DNA from: an uncultured Clostridia bacterium
Lineage (GTDB): Bacteria > Bacillota > Clostridia > TANB77 > CAG-508
Direction: 5' to 3'
NCBI GenBank assembly: GCA_947589065.1
Contig: CANPZM010000003.1
Coordinates: 1 to 56,901, forward strand
Length of the DNA: 56,901 bases
Notes under the pieces: model-generated
Told to the model about the DNA's origin: nothing
The model's input: the letters and a program-made list of their open reading frames with translations, nothing else
Database searches by the model: none
Made by a program: the position numbers and the translations under genes
Shown: positions 26,598 through 36,047 of the stretch, one piece after another
How the letters are laid out: the number at the start of each line of letters is the position of its first letter
Position numbering within the stretch: position 1 is the first letter of the stretch

Positions 26598-28991
26598 TTA
26601 TTTATTTTTCTCTTTTTCTCTTTTCTTTTCTTCCTTTTTCTTCTTTTTTGAATTTTTATCATCAGTATCATTATTTTCTTTTTTATCAGGTTCTTTTTTT
26701 ACATTTTCTTTAAGTGTTACATTATACTCTTCAACATAAATTTGGATTAATTTTGGGTATAAATCATCCGCTTCTGCAAAATACCTATTAGACTTTACTT
26801 TTCTTTTATCTACTAATTCAAAATCAAACATATTCGCATCAATTAAAACTTTAGAAGTCACATCCATTCCATTTGGAAGAGTATTATTAGTATTATCATA
26901 ATATATACAATTTGAAAGAAATACCATAGGGTATTTTTCTTTCATATTCAATTTTATTAATTTTATAGAAGTTTCAAACTTATTTTCATAAGATGATAAT
27001 TCTTTCTCTGCATTTATGTCAAAAATATTATAATCTTTAGGATGCAATTTTTCATTAACTGCTACTACTTTATAAATTGGTATATCATAATTAGTTTGAA
27101 TTTTATGCATTGATTCAGCCAAAGAACCAACTATAGATTGTAATTTCTCAGTAAAATCAAATACATCAATCTTTTTATTTACATCTAATATTAAAAATTT
27201 ATCTTTTTCATTTTCTCTATGAGATTTATTATTTAAATATTTTACAACAGTTGAATCATTTTTCATAGAGCCAAAAATATCAAATTCATTTTTAATTAAT
27301 GTTGGAGACGTTCTAAAATATTCACTTTTTAGGTTTCGTAATAATTCATCAATCTCATCTCTATTCATTACATTATCCTTAAGCATATTGATTATAGGCA
27401 ATACATTAGTCGTTGTAATGAAAATACTATCCATTTCCTGATTTGAAAATTTTACCCTCTGTTGCTTATCATAATATATTCCTAAATCTTCAAAATCATA
27501 ATCATAATCAAATTTCTTTTTTATGTTTAATATTGAAGAATCATATGAGTTTTCACCAGTGTCCAATTCAAGTAATTCATCTTTATTAGCAAATTTCCAA
27601 AAATCAAATAAACTTTTTTTATGTTCATCAATTTCATTAAGATATATTGTTGCATTTTCAACTTTTTTCTTTGTATTTTCTAATTTCAATTTTAAAGCAT
27701 TAATATCTTGTTCCAAATCCTTAACATATCTTTCATTCTTAACAAATAAAGCTTGTATAGTAACTAAATCATCTATTGTATGATATTTTTTATTATCAGC
27801 ATATCCTTGAATTGGTTTTGGTTCTTTACTTTCCTGAACTTCGTTTTCCTCAGTTGTTAATTCTTCACTTGTTTTCCTGAATTTTCTCTTTGAAAAGAAA
27901 TATTTCACTTTACCTAAAAAAGTCTTTTTGCACTCTAAATAAACAGCAATTTGCTTTTGCTTAATAAAATATTCAGCATCCAATTTTTTAGACTCTTCTT
28001 TTAAACCTTTAAGTTTTTTCTCCAAATTAAATGCCTTTTTATTAAATTCTTTTATTAGCCCTTCTGTTTCAATATACTCATTCTTTATAAATTCTGGTAA
28101 ATCATTATAAACAATTTTCTTGTCTTTATAATAAAATTCAATTTTATCGTTATTATCAACTTGAGTTATAAATTTATATGTATCATTAATTTCTGTTTGC
28201 AAAATAAATAATGCTCTAGCTAATTTATAAAATTCCATTGCCTCTTCTTTAGATGATAATATAATTTTATACATAGATTTTAAATTATCATATATAGGCG
28301 TTTGTCCAATAATGTACAATGACATATTTTCATTTTTATCATATACTTCATATGTTAAAGGCCAATTTTTAGTAAAAATCCATAAATAGTTTTCCAAATC
28401 ATTTATTTCTTTATTAGTTAAAAACTTTTCACTATAATTAACATACGAAATAGGAATATATATTTTTTCGTCTTTTCCTGATTTTTCAAGTTCTATTTTC
28501 TTTTTTAATAAATAGAAAAATTCATTAAAAGTATCTTCTTTTAATGATACTAGCATAAAATATTTATCTGTAGCATCTGAATAATAAACTTGCCATAATT
28601 GGTCTCTAAAATAATGTACTGTAAAAGGAATTTCCTTATTCATTTTTGTCTGCTCATTTTCGATTCTTTTTACACTTATGCTAGAAAATTTTTCAAATAC
28701 ACGCAATAATTCTGCTGACTTTTCTGAATCATCTTCACTTTGTCTTATATATACACCTAATGGAACAGCTCTATTGTATTTTTCTTTTACTGTATCATCT
28801 CTATGTGAAGGTGTACAATAAATATCAATATCCCTAATAGAAACATATTTGTAAATTTTAAGCTCTTTATCATTATTTAATCTAGACGAATTAAATGATA
28901 AAGGTTTAACTTTACACAAAAAATCAGGCAAATTATCAAAATCTAAACCTATTAAATCCAATTTTTCTTTTATATCTTCTTTAGTAGCCAA
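26598..28991 (-). CDS. Large hypothetical protein with central coiled coil
   Basis: I do not recognise this 797-residue protein. There is no signal peptide or clear membrane helix. A globular N-terminal part (1-300) is followed by coiled-coil segments (about 320-360 and 410-460), with a basic stretch FLGKVKYFFSKRKFRK between them. A further mixed region (470-740) follows. The last 30 residues are almost only Lys, Glu, Asp and Asn. The start is TTG at 28991, supported by AAGGAGGA and a strong promoter. It is monocistronic with its own terminator and lies between thrS and the OLE RNA. A cytoplasmic scaffold or ATP-independent assembly factor would be a guess only. Confidence 0.65.
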   Translation of the reverse strand: MATKEDIKEKLDLIGLDFDNLPDFLCKVKPLSFNSSRLNNDKELKIYKYVSIRDIDIYCTPSHRDDTVKEKYNRAVPLGVYIRQSEDDSEKSAELLRVFEKFSSISVKRIENEQTKMNKEIPFTVHYFRDQLWQVYYSDATDKYFMLVSLKEDTFNEFFYLLKKKIELEKSGKDEKIYIPISYVNYSEKFLTNKEINDLENYLWIFTKNWPLTYEVYDKNENMSLYIIGQTPIYDNLKSMYKIILSSKEEAMEFYKLARALFILQTEINDTYKFITQVDNNDKIEFYYKDKKIVYNDLPEFIKNEYIETEGLIKEFNKKAFNLEKKLKGLKEESKKLDAEYFIKQKQIAVYLECKKTFLGKVKYFFSKRKFRKTSEELTTEENEVQESKEPKPIQGYADNKKYHTIDDLVTIQALFVKNERYVKDLEQDINALKLKLENTKKKVENATIYLNEIDEHKKSLFDFWKFANKDELLELDTGENSYDSSILNIKKKFDYDYDFEDLGIYYDKQQRVKFSNQEMDSIFITTTNVLPIINMLKDNVMNRDEIDELLRNLKSEYFRTSPTLIKNEFDIFGSMKNDSTVVKYLNNKSHRENEKDKFLILDVNKKIDVFDFTEKLQSIVGSLAESMHKIQTNYDIPIYKVVAVNEKLHPKDYNIFDINAEKELSSYENKFETSIKLIKLNMKEKYPMVFLSNCIYYDNTNNTLPNGMDVTSKVLIDANMFDFELVDKRKVKSNRYFAEADDLYPKLIQIYVEEYNVTLKENVKKEPDKKENNDTDDKNSKKKKKEEKKREKEKNK

Positions 28992-29025
28992 TTATTATAT
29001 TCCTCCTTGATACATTTACAATGTA

Positions 29026-29054
29026 AGTATACCATAACAAAAATTTTTTTCCAA
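29026..29054 (-). promoter_or_regulatory. Promoter for the 797-residue orphan gene
   Basis: TTGGAA, 17 bases, TATACT on the minus strand, with an extended -10 TGG directly before the -10 box. Confidence 0.7.
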
Positions 29055-29067
29055 TATGATTAAAAAA

Positions 29068-30828
29068 TTATATTATTTTTTGTTCAATTTCATCTTTTAT
29101 TTTAGAAATAAATTCATTTAAGTCCATTTGTCCAACATCACCCTGTTTTCTAATTCTTACTCCAACAGCATTAGCTTCAACTTCTTTTTCCCCTAAAATA
29201 AGCATATAAGGAACTTTTTGAAGCTGTGCTTCTCTAATTTTATATCCAATTTTTTCTTGTCTATCATCTAATTCAACTCTAATATTATTTTCTTGTAATT
29301 TTTCTTTAACTAATTTAGCATATTCCAATTGACTATCAGAAATTGGTAAAATTGAAACTTGTACAGGAGAAAGCCATAGAGGAAATGCTCCAGCAAAATG
29401 TTCAGTAATAATTCCAATAAATCTTTCAAAAGAGCCAAATAAAGCTCTATGAATAAGAATTGGAGTTTTCTTATTTCCATCAGAATCAATATAAGATAAA
29501 TTAAAACGTAATGGAAGTTGAAAATCAACCTGAACAGTTCCCATTTGCCACTCTCTTCCTAAGCAATCTTTCATTTTGATGTCTATCTTTGGTCCGTAAA
29601 ACGCACCATCACCCTCATTAATTCTATAATTATCTTTTCCACATAATTCATCTAATACTTGTTTTAAATTAGATTCAGCTTTATTCCATAATTCAATATC
29701 CCCCATATAATCATCTGGTCTTGTAGATAAAGTTAATTCAAAATCTAAGCAAAAAATTCCATACAAATATTTTGCAATTTCTATTATATCCTTAATTTCT
29801 GAACCAATCTGTTCTTCAGTTATGAAATTATGAGAATCATCTTGTCTAAACATTCTAACTCTAAACAATCCATTTAATTGTCCAGATTTTTCATTTCTAT
29901 GAATTACATCAATATCATTAAAACGCATAGGTAAATCCTTATAGCTTCTCAATTTTGATGCAAATATTTTAATAGCATTAGGACAATTCATAGGTTTTAA
30001 AGCCTGTTCTTTTCCATCAGAATCAGTTAATACAAACATATCTTCTTTGTAATGATCCCAATGTCCAGAAGTTTTCCATAATTCACTACTATTTAATTGT
30101 GGTCCTGAAAATTCTAAGTAACCCCTTTTCTCGTGCTCCTTTCTCCAAAAATCAATCAAAATATTCATCATTTTAAATCCTTTAGGCATCCAATATGCCA
30201 TACCTGGAGCAGTTTCATCAAAGAAAAATAATTCAAGTTCTTTACCAAGTTTTCTATGATCTCTTTTTTTAGCTTCTTCAATCATATTTAAATATTCATC
30301 AAGTTCACTTGCCTTTGGAAATGATATACCATAAATTCTTTGAAGCATTTTATTATGTTCATCACCTCTCCAGTAAGCACCTGATGAAGATAATAATTTT
30401 ATAGCTTTAACACATCCTGTAGATGGTAAATGTGGTCCTCTACATAAATCTGTAAATTCACCTTGTTTATAAAAAGAAATAACTTCTCCATCTGGTAAAT
30501 CTTTAATTAATTCAACCTTATATGGTTCTTGTTTTTCCTCCATAAGTTTTATAGCATCTTCTCTTGAAAGTTCAAACCTTTCTATAGGAAAATCTTCTTT
30601 AATTATTTTTTTCATTTCCTCTTCAATTTTTGCTAAGTCCTCTTCAGTAAATGGTTTTTCAACATCAAAATCATAATAAAATCCTTTTTCTATTGATGGT
30701 CCAATAGTAACTTTTGCATCTGGAAATAACCTTTTAACAGCTTGTGCCATAATATGTGATGTTGTATGCCAATACATAGAGTCCTCTACTTCTTGAGTTC
30801 TACCTCCACCTAATTTAATTTTAAACAT
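29068..30828 (-). CDS. thrS: Threonyl-tRNA synthetase lacking the TGS domain
   Basis: A 586-residue class II synthetase charging tRNA-Thr. The editing domain begins almost at once: HTTSHIMAQA (near 22) and CRGPHLPSTG (near 131) hold its metal-binding His/Cys residues. The catalytic core has MNCPNAIKI, FRVRMFRQDDSHNF (motif 2), HRALFGSFERF (motif 3) and a C-terminal anticodon-binding domain (VQVSILPISDSQ onward). Most bacterial ThrS are about 640 residues with an N-terminal TGS domain, absent here. The ATG has AGGAGG upstream and no in-frame TGS coding was seen before it, so the short form looks natural. Expression is controlled by the T-box leader. Confidence 0.93.
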   Translation of the reverse strand: MFKIKLGGGRTQEVEDSMYWHTTSHIMAQAVKRLFPDAKVTIGPSIEKGFYYDFDVEKPFTEEDLAKIEEEMKKIIKEDFPIERFELSREDAIKLMEEKQEPYKVELIKDLPDGEVISFYKQGEFTDLCRGPHLPSTGCVKAIKLLSSSGAYWRGDEHNKMLQRIYGISFPKASELDEYLNMIEEAKKRDHRKLGKELELFFFDETAPGMAYWMPKGFKMMNILIDFWRKEHEKRGYLEFSGPQLNSSELWKTSGHWDHYKEDMFVLTDSDGKEQALKPMNCPNAIKIFASKLRSYKDLPMRFNDIDVIHRNEKSGQLNGLFRVRMFRQDDSHNFITEEQIGSEIKDIIEIAKYLYGIFCLDFELTLSTRPDDYMGDIELWNKAESNLKQVLDELCGKDNYRINEGDGAFYGPKIDIKMKDCLGREWQMGTVQVDFQLPLRFNLSYIDSDGNKKTPILIHRALFGSFERFIGIITEHFAGAFPLWLSPVQVSILPISDSQLEYAKLVKEKLQENNIRVELDDRQEKIGYKIREAQLQKVPYMLILGEKEVEANAVGVRIRKQGDVGQMDLNEFISKIKDEIEQKII

Positions 30829-31007
30829 ATAAATTCCTCCTAAATTAAATATTTTAGAAATTTATTTTAAATCATTTTTTCTATTGAGGATTTTTGTAAA
30901 TGAACAAATTATAAAACTTAATACTAAAATCATTAATAATTTTTTCATAATTTTGTTCTCGTGCCAAATTTTATTTCATAAAATTTGTAAAATAGCAACT
31001 TAAATAC

Positions 31008-31250
31008 AAAAATCCCCTACAAGTCGAAATGACTTATAGGGGTAAGTTTATTTCTTTTTTCTTACGGTTCCACCCTAATGTTTAACTCTTTACCGTTTTA
31101 ACGCAACTTCCACGCTTCTCTTTCAAGAAGAAACTCCAGGATAGTTTTTCAAAAATGTTTATTAAGATTAGCTTTCAGCCTATTGACTAATCATCTCTGT
31201 TAATAACCTCTTTTTTACTTTTTCCCTTCATCGTTTATAAAAACATTTTA
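31008..31250 (-). promoter_or_regulatory. T-box leader of thrS
   Basis: The T-box AGGGTGGAACCG lies at 31065-31076 (minus strand), preceded by a stem I region with a GCTGAAAGC apical segment. After the T-box, CTTAC-CCCT can pair either with GTAAG and AGGG of the T-box (antiterminator) or continue into the terminator. Uncharged tRNA-Thr should favour readthrough into thrS. The specifier codon was not assigned with confidence. This leader fills most of the 460-base gap between thrS and pgi. Confidence 0.9.
31010..31046 (-). terminator. T-box terminator of thrS leader
   Basis: CCCCTATAAGTC pairs with GACTTGTAGGGG around an ATTTC loop and is followed by ATTTTTG on the minus strand. It competes with the T-box antiterminator. 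Confidence 0.88.
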
Positions 31251-31273
31251 AAACATTATTTAATAAAAGTCAA
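31245..31273 (-). promoter_or_regulatory. Promoter for the thrS T-box transcript
   Basis: TTGACT, 17 bases, TAAAAT on the minus strand, just upstream of the T-box stem I region. Confidence 0.75.
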
Positions 31274-31296
31274 ATTTTTCAATTTTTTAATTATTT

Positions 31297-32598
31297 TTAG
31301 TATCCAGGTTTTTCAAGTAATTTGAACATATTTCTTTTATATTCTTCAACTCCAGGTTGATTAAATGGATTAACACCTAAAAGCATACCAGACATAGCAC
31401 AAGCTTTTTCAAAGAAATATATTAAATGTCCTAAATTTTCTTCATCTAATTTTTCAATTGTAACCATAAGATTAGGAACATTTCCACTTACGTGAGCTTG
31501 CACTGTTCCTTCCATTGCCTTTTTATTTATATAATCTAAACCTTTTCCTACTAAATAATTTAAACCGTCAACATTATCTCCATCTTCTTTTATTTCAATA
31601 TCAGATCTTGATTTTTCAACACATAAAACAGTTTCAAATAAATGGCGTTCTCCATCTTGAATATACTGTCCCATTGAATGTAAATCTGTTGTTAAGTCAA
31701 CCCCAGCTGGGAAAATTCCATGACCATCTTTTCCTTCACTTTCACCATATAATTGTTTCCACCATTCAGTAAAATAATGTAATTGTGGTTCATAATTAGC
31801 TAAAATTTCAATCTTCTTTCCAGAGTTATATAATAAATTTCTAACAACAGCATATTTATAGCAATCATTAAATTTTACGCTAGAATCCATATACTTTTCT
31901 CTAGCATCTCTAGCCCCACTCATTAATTTATCTATGTCAATTCCAGCAGTAGCAATTGGTAATAATCCAACAGCAGTCAAAACAGAAAATCTTCCACCTA
32001 TATTATCAGGAATAACAAAAGTTTCATAATTTTCAGAATCTGCCAATCCTTTTAAAGCTCCCTTTGACTTATCTGTTGTAACATATATTCTCTTCTTAGC
32101 TTCTTCAAATCCATATTTAGATTCAATAGCTTCTCTTAATATTCTAAATGCAATTGCAGACTCTGTAGTAGTTCCAGATTTTGAAATTACATTTATTGAT
32201 ATATCCTTTTCCCCAATTAAGTTTAATAAATCATTCATATAATTAGGGCTTAGATTATTTCCAGCATAAATAACCATTGGAAATTTTCTTTTTTTAGCTG
32301 GAAGATAATTATAAAAACAATTAGTTATACCTTCAATAACAGCTCTAGCACCAAGATAAGAACCTCCAATACCTATAACTATCAATACTTCCGAATCAGA
32401 TTGAATTTTTTTTGCAGCTTTTTTTATTCTTTCAAATTCACTCTTATCATAATTCTCAGGAAGATTAATCCATCCAAGGAAATTACTTTCATCATCAGGA
32501 TTTTCATGCAAAAACAAATGATTTTTTGAAACCACCTCTTCCATCTCATAAATCATTCTTTCATTAATACTTGAATTCTTAAAATCAAATTTAACCAT
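31297..32598 (-). CDS. pgi: Glucose-6-phosphate isomerase
   Basis: A 433-residue glycolytic enzyme interconverting glucose-6-phosphate and fructose-6-phosphate. Visible motifs: [14 protein letters not shown] (near 77), [10 protein letters not shown] (near 140), the PGI signature [17 protein letters not shown] (near 198) and [10 protein letters not shown] (near 304), with the C-terminal AYKxN-like region replaced by [12 protein letters not shown] (near 410) as in other clostridial short forms. ATG with AAAGGAGG upstream and its own promoter. The gene on its 3' side is the T-box-regulated thrS. Confidence 0.93.
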   Translation of the reverse strand: MVKFDFKNSSINERMIYEMEEVVSKNHLFLHENPDDESNFLGWINLPENYDKSEFERIKKAAKKIQSDSEVLIVIGIGGSYLGARAVIEGITNCFYNYLPAKKRKFPMVIYAGNNLSPNYMNDLLNLIGEKDISINVISKSGTTTESAIAFRILREAIESKYGFEEAKKRIYVTTDKSKGALKGLADSENYETFVIPDNIGGRFSVLTAVGLLPIATAGIDIDKLMSGARDAREKYMDSSVKFNDCYKYAVVRNLLYNSGKKIEILANYEPQLHYFTEWWKQLYGESEGKDGHGIFPAGVDLTTDLHSMGQYIQDGERHLFETVLCVEKSRSDIEIKEDGDNVDGLNYLVGKGLDYINKKAMEGTVQAHVSGNVPNLMVTIEKLDEENLGHLIYFFEKACAMSGMLLGVNPFNQPGVEEYKRNMFKLLEKPGY

Positions 32599-32623
32599 AA
32601 ACTTCCTCCTTTATTTAAATCTT

Positions 32624-32652
32624 ATTATATAAATAAAAAAAATTGAAGTCAA
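32624..32652 (-). promoter_or_regulatory. Promoter for pgi
   Basis: TTGACT, 17 bases, TATAAT on the minus strand. The -35 box abuts the first GGGACGGAGAAAATGACAC copy of the REP-like cluster. Confidence 0.75.
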
Positions 32653-32653
32653 T

Positions 32654-32860
32654 GGGACGGAGAAAATGACACACTTCAAAATTTGCCACTGGAAACTGGT
32701 TGTCAATGGATTGTCAATTTTGGATGACTGTCTCAAAAGCTGTCAAAGGGAGACGGAGAAAATGACACGTTTTAAACGTGTCATTTTCTCCGTCCCCCTT
32801 TGACAGTTTTTTTCTTACTCCTGACAGTTTTCTCCATTTTCTTTGACAATTTTCTCCTTC
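32654..32860. repeat. REP-like palindrome cluster
   Basis: The 314 bases between pgi and the next gene hold repeated motifs, not coding sequence. GGGACGGAGAAAATGACAC occurs at 32654-32672 and again as the arm of a palindrome: 21-base arms (32752-32772 and 32774-32794) are perfect complements around one base. Outer arms CTGTCAAAGGG (32740-32750) and CCCTTTGACAG (32796-32806) extend it to 67 bases. TGACA(G/A)TTTTCTCC-like units follow at about 32801, 32822 and 32843, and TGTCAATG/TGTCAATT lie to the left. It resembles Firmicutes REP sequences linked to IS200-like RAYT transposases; no such gene is in the window. Confidence 0.75.
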
Positions 32861-32868
32861 ATCTTAAC

Positions 32869-32914
32869 AAAAAGAAATATGCCAGCAGAACTCTGCCAGC
32901 ATATTTCTTTTTTT
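32869..32914 (-). terminator. Terminator of the 196-residue orphan gene
   Basis: GAAATATGC-TG-GCAGA pairs with TCTGC-TG-GCATATTTC around a two-base loop, with T runs on both sides. It overlaps the 3' end of the gene and is probably bidirectional. Confidence 0.85.
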
Positions 32915-33503
32915 ACATACATTTAAGAATAACGTCAAATGCCAAATTTTCTGCCTCTGTAACTTTAGTCATTCTATCTATTGGCTTTGGAAAGAGTTTA
33001 TGACTTTTAAAGTTTTTTCTTCTTAAAAATTTCGTATTAGGATTCACTCCTGAAAGCATTGATATTTCACTTAAATTATAGTTCTCAATAGCACCATATA
33101 TATGGGCAATACACGATGGTATAATATACGCTGCTAAAAACTTTTTTCCTTGAAACTCGTCTTCAACAATGTTTGAAACAATAAAATTTATTGAATCAAA
33201 AATTTCATCTTGTAACATAGCATTATCCGGCACTTCATACCGGCAGTAATTGTGTGTTATAGCAATTCCCGTGTTCTCTTTAAAAAAATCTGAAGAAAAA
33301 AATAACTTCAATTTTCCACCATGAGAATTTTCAATTGATTTCTTAAGGCAAACAATACCCAAAGCAAGAAAATCGCATAAATCTCCATTAATGGAAAGAA
33401 TTAAATCAGCGCCACTTTTACTTGTTACTTGCTCAAGTTCAAACTTGTGCATTACTACAGTTTTATACTCCCGTTTTCCTATTGTCGTATCGGGTTTTTC
33501 CAT
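32913..33503 (-). CDS. Hypothetical protein, possibly acquired
   Basis: I do not recognise this 196-residue soluble protein. It is a mixed alpha/beta sequence with no signal or membrane helix. Notable stretches are LILSINGDLCDFLALGIVCLKKSIEN (near 38) and FLAAYIIPSCIAHIYGAIENYN (near 125). The ATG at 33503 follows GGAGGG and a good promoter; an upstream ATG in frame (33548) lies too near the promoter. Its codon use is visibly less AT-rich than that of neighbours. It sits between spoIIP and the REP-like cluster and has its own promoter and terminator, all consistent with an inserted cassette. Confidence 0.6.
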   Translation of the reverse strand: MEKPDTTIGKREYKTVVMHKFELEQVTSKSGADLILSINGDLCDFLALGIVCLKKSIENSHGGKLKLFFSSDFFKENTGIAITHNYCRYEVPDNAMLQDEIFDSINFIVSNIVEDEFQGKKFLAAYIIPSCIAHIYGAIENYNLSEISMLSGVNPNTKFLRRKNFKSHKLFPKPIDRMTKVTEAENLAFDVILKCM

Positions 33504-33536
33504 CGAAAATCCCTCCTTCCATTTTATGTAACCAAA

Positions 33537-33565
33537 ATTATATAACATTTTCTTCTATAATTCAA
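33537..33565 (-). promoter_or_regulatory. Promoter for the 196-residue orphan gene
   Basis: TTGAAT, 17 bases, TATAAT on the minus strand, about 35 bases upstream of the ATG at 33503. Confidence 0.7.
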
Positions 33566-33611
33566 TATTTTATAATATAAAAAACATATATACATTTTTA
33601 TAAAAATAAAT

Positions 33612-34712
33612 TCATACTTGACTAATCACTTCAGCCAAATATTTCATACTCACTAAACACTCCTCAAGCGTATTTCCAGTTGCACCAACTTCAATAATAC
33701 AAGCAGCCTTAGATACATGCTGATTATATCTATATTTACTAATCATAATAGGCTTAAATAAACCTGGATACATCTCATTTGCTTTTTCCTGAATTTTAAT
33801 TGCACACTTCAAATTATTTTTCCAATTTGGATGTTCTAGTCCACCTTCATTACTTCCAACTACAAGCATTAATTGAGCAGCCTTTTCATTTCCAATCATA
33901 ACACTTGGACCATATTTACTATCACCCATAGCATCTCTATGTAAATCAATTATAAAGTCAGCTTTAGTATTTTTTAAAACATTTTGAACAGACTTTAATG
34001 ACCTATTATATGAACCATTATATTCTGGATAGTCATGAACAGTACAATTATGAACAACATTAATTTTTTTAGAAGCTAACCTATTTTTTAATTCTTCACC
34101 CACTCTAATAACATTATAGTTTTTATCTAAAGTTCTAAAATTACCACTTGATTTATATTGATTTGCCTCCGTTTTTGTATAGCTTTCACTTGTATGAGTA
34201 TGATAAATAATAATATTGCTTTTATCAAAATTAATATTTGGTTTTATCATATCTTCAGTAAGTTTAAAAGAAGTTTGATTTCTAATCTTAACACTTTTAT
34301 ACGACAAATTATATACATCTTTTTTGTTATTTTTAGAAACCACCTCTATCTTAGGAGAAACCTGCACCGTACTATCTTGAGTGTTTGATTCAATAGCAGT
34401 TTCTATCACTTCTTCAATTTTTTCTCCTTCATCTTTAATCCATTTATTAAAAACATCTCCTTTTATAAAATTTAACTCCTTTGAAATAAGGTTTTCTTTT
34501 TGCCCTGTATCAACCTTTCTGTCTATGTTTTCATCAATAATATCAAAATAAGTTTTATTTTCAACATTATTAATTTTATTATCAATTAATGATTGTATAT
34601 CAATTTTTTTAATTGCATAAAAAAATCTAGTAACAGCTATAATACCAATTATTAGTATTATTATTTTTACTAGATTTTTTACTACATCACCTAATTTAAA
34701 AACTCTTATCAT
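33612..34712 (-). CDS. spoIIP: Stage II sporulation protein P
   Basis: A 366-residue membrane-anchored peptidoglycan amidase/endopeptidase needed for septal peptidoglycan thinning and engulfment in sporulation, as part of the DMP complex with SpoIID and SpoIIM. One N-terminal helix (about 12-28), a spacer, then the SpoIIP domain from about 165: IIIYHTHTSESY (metal His), NRSLKSVQNVL, DLHRDAMG near 258, and IIEVGATGNTLEE near 343, which holds the catalytic Glu. A mother-cell or forespore sigma promoter is expected but was not identified. It follows hisS by about 60 bases. Confidence 0.93.
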   Translation of the reverse strand: MIRVFKLGDVVKNLVKIIILIIGIIAVTRFFYAIKKIDIQSLIDNKINNVENKTYFDIIDENIDRKVDTGQKENLISKELNFIKGDVFNKWIKDEGEKIEEVIETAIESNTQDSTVQVSPKIEVVSKNNKKDVYNLSYKSVKIRNQTSFKLTEDMIKPNINFDKSNIIIYHTHTSESYTKTEANQYKSSGNFRTLDKNYNVIRVGEELKNRLASKKINVVHNCTVHDYPEYNGSYNRSLKSVQNVLKNTKADFIIDLHRDAMGDSKYGPSVMIGNEKAAQLMLVVGSNEGGLEHPNWKNNLKCAIKIQEKANEMYPGLFKPIMISKYRYNQHVSKAACIIEVGATGNTLEECLVSMKYLAEVISQV

Positions 34713-34772
34713 ACCTTACCTCTTGTTATCTCTTTATAATATATGATTAAGGTTTTTAAATATAACTTTACA

Positions 34773-36029
34773 TTAGTTTTTACTATTTACAACATTTATA
34801 ATATCTTGAACTTCAAGCTTAATATCCCTTTCTTCTCCTGTTGTCATATTTTTAATTTTAGCAATATTTTGTAATACTTCATTGTCACCAATTGTAATAA
34901 CGAATCTTGCCTTTTTCTTATCTGCATACTTAAATTGAGCTTTTAAGCTTCTTTCACATATATCTTTTTCAGCAAATATTCCATTTTTTCTTAAATCATT
35001 AATTATTTTTGTTGCAACAATATTAGCTTTATCACCAATATTTGCAATATATACATCAAGATTTTTTTCAAAAGACATTTCTTTATTATATCTATCAAAA
35101 ACTTCAATAAGTCTTTCCATTCCCATTGCAAATCCAACAGCTGGTGTATCTTGACCACCAATTTCTTTAATCAATCCATCATATCTTCCACCTGCTAAAA
35201 CAGTTAATCCGTCATCTTCAGAAATAAATTCAAAAACAGTTTTTGTGTAATAATCTAAACCTCTAACAATTCTTGCATCTATTTCATATGGAATATCCAT
35301 TTGATTAAGTAAACTTTTTACATTTTCAAAATGTTCCTTACATTCATCACATAAGTAATCTAAAATTGCAGGTGCATTTTCATTCATCTTTTTGCATTTT
35401 TGTTCTTTACAATCCAATATTCTCATAGGATTTTTTTCAAATCTTGTTTTACAAGTGTCACAATAATTTTCTAAATTTGGTCTTATAAATTCTCTCAAAG
35501 CTTCTTGATATTTAGCTCTACAATTAGGACACCCAATACTATTAATTGTTAATTTAATATTTGGAATATTTAATTCTTTAAATATTTCCATTCCTAAAAT
35601 AATAATTTCAACATCAGCTAAATAGCTTTGAGTTCCAATCACTTCAGTTCCAAATTGTCTAAATTCTCTTAATCTTCCCTTTTGTACGTTTTCATATCTA
35701 TACATTGGCATTTCATACCACAATTTAACTGGTGTTGCTAAACTTCCCATTCCATTTTCAATATAACTTCTAACTACTCCAGCTGTCCCCTCAGGTCTTA
35801 ATGTAATACTTCTTCCGCCCTTATCATCAAAAGTATACATCTCCTTTTGGACAACATCAGTAGTTTCACCAACACCACGTGAAAACAATTCAGTAGCTTC
35901 AAAAACAGGAACTCGTATTTCCTTCATGCCGCTGTTTTCAAATATATCTTTAATCTTTCCTTCAATATATTGCCATTCTCCTATTTCATCTGGTAATATA
36001 TCTTTCGTTCCTTTTGGTTTTTGAATCAT
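34773..36029 (-). CDS. hisS: Histidyl-tRNA synthetase
   Basis: A 418-residue class II synthetase. Motif 2 region LRPEGTAGVVRSYIEN (near 77), REFRQFGTEVIG (near 121), HisA/HisB signature ARIVRGLDYYTKTVFEF (near 257) and LAGGRYDGLIKEIGG (near 281) are all present, with the C-terminal anticodon-binding domain after 325. CPNC, CDTC and CDEC pairs in the 165-235 insertion are typical of the Firmicutes form. ATG after AAAGGAAG. It lies in the recJ-relA-MBL-hisS order common in Firmicutes. Confidence 0.95.
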   Translation of the reverse strand: MIQKPKGTKDILPDEIGEWQYIEGKIKDIFENSGMKEIRVPVFEATELFSRGVGETTDVVQKEMYTFDDKGGRSITLRPEGTAGVVRSYIENGMGSLATPVKLWYEMPMYRYENVQKGRLREFRQFGTEVIGTQSYLADVEIIILGMEIFKELNIPNIKLTINSIGCPNCRAKYQEALREFIRPNLENYCDTCKTRFEKNPMRILDCKEQKCKKMNENAPAILDYLCDECKEHFENVKSLLNQMDIPYEIDARIVRGLDYYTKTVFEFISEDDGLTVLAGGRYDGLIKEIGGQDTPAVGFAMGMERLIEVFDRYNKEMSFEKNLDVYIANIGDKANIVATKIINDLRKNGIFAEKDICERSLKAQFKYADKKKARFVITIGDNEVLQNIAKIKNMTTGEERDIKLEVQDIINVVNSKN

Positions 36030-36047
36030 ATTATTCTTCCTTTCTAA

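Noticed and set aside
30829..31000. Frameshifted TGS domain upstream of thrS
   Set aside because: The ATG has a good AGGAGG site and no TGS-like peptide was seen in the short AT-rich stretch before it.
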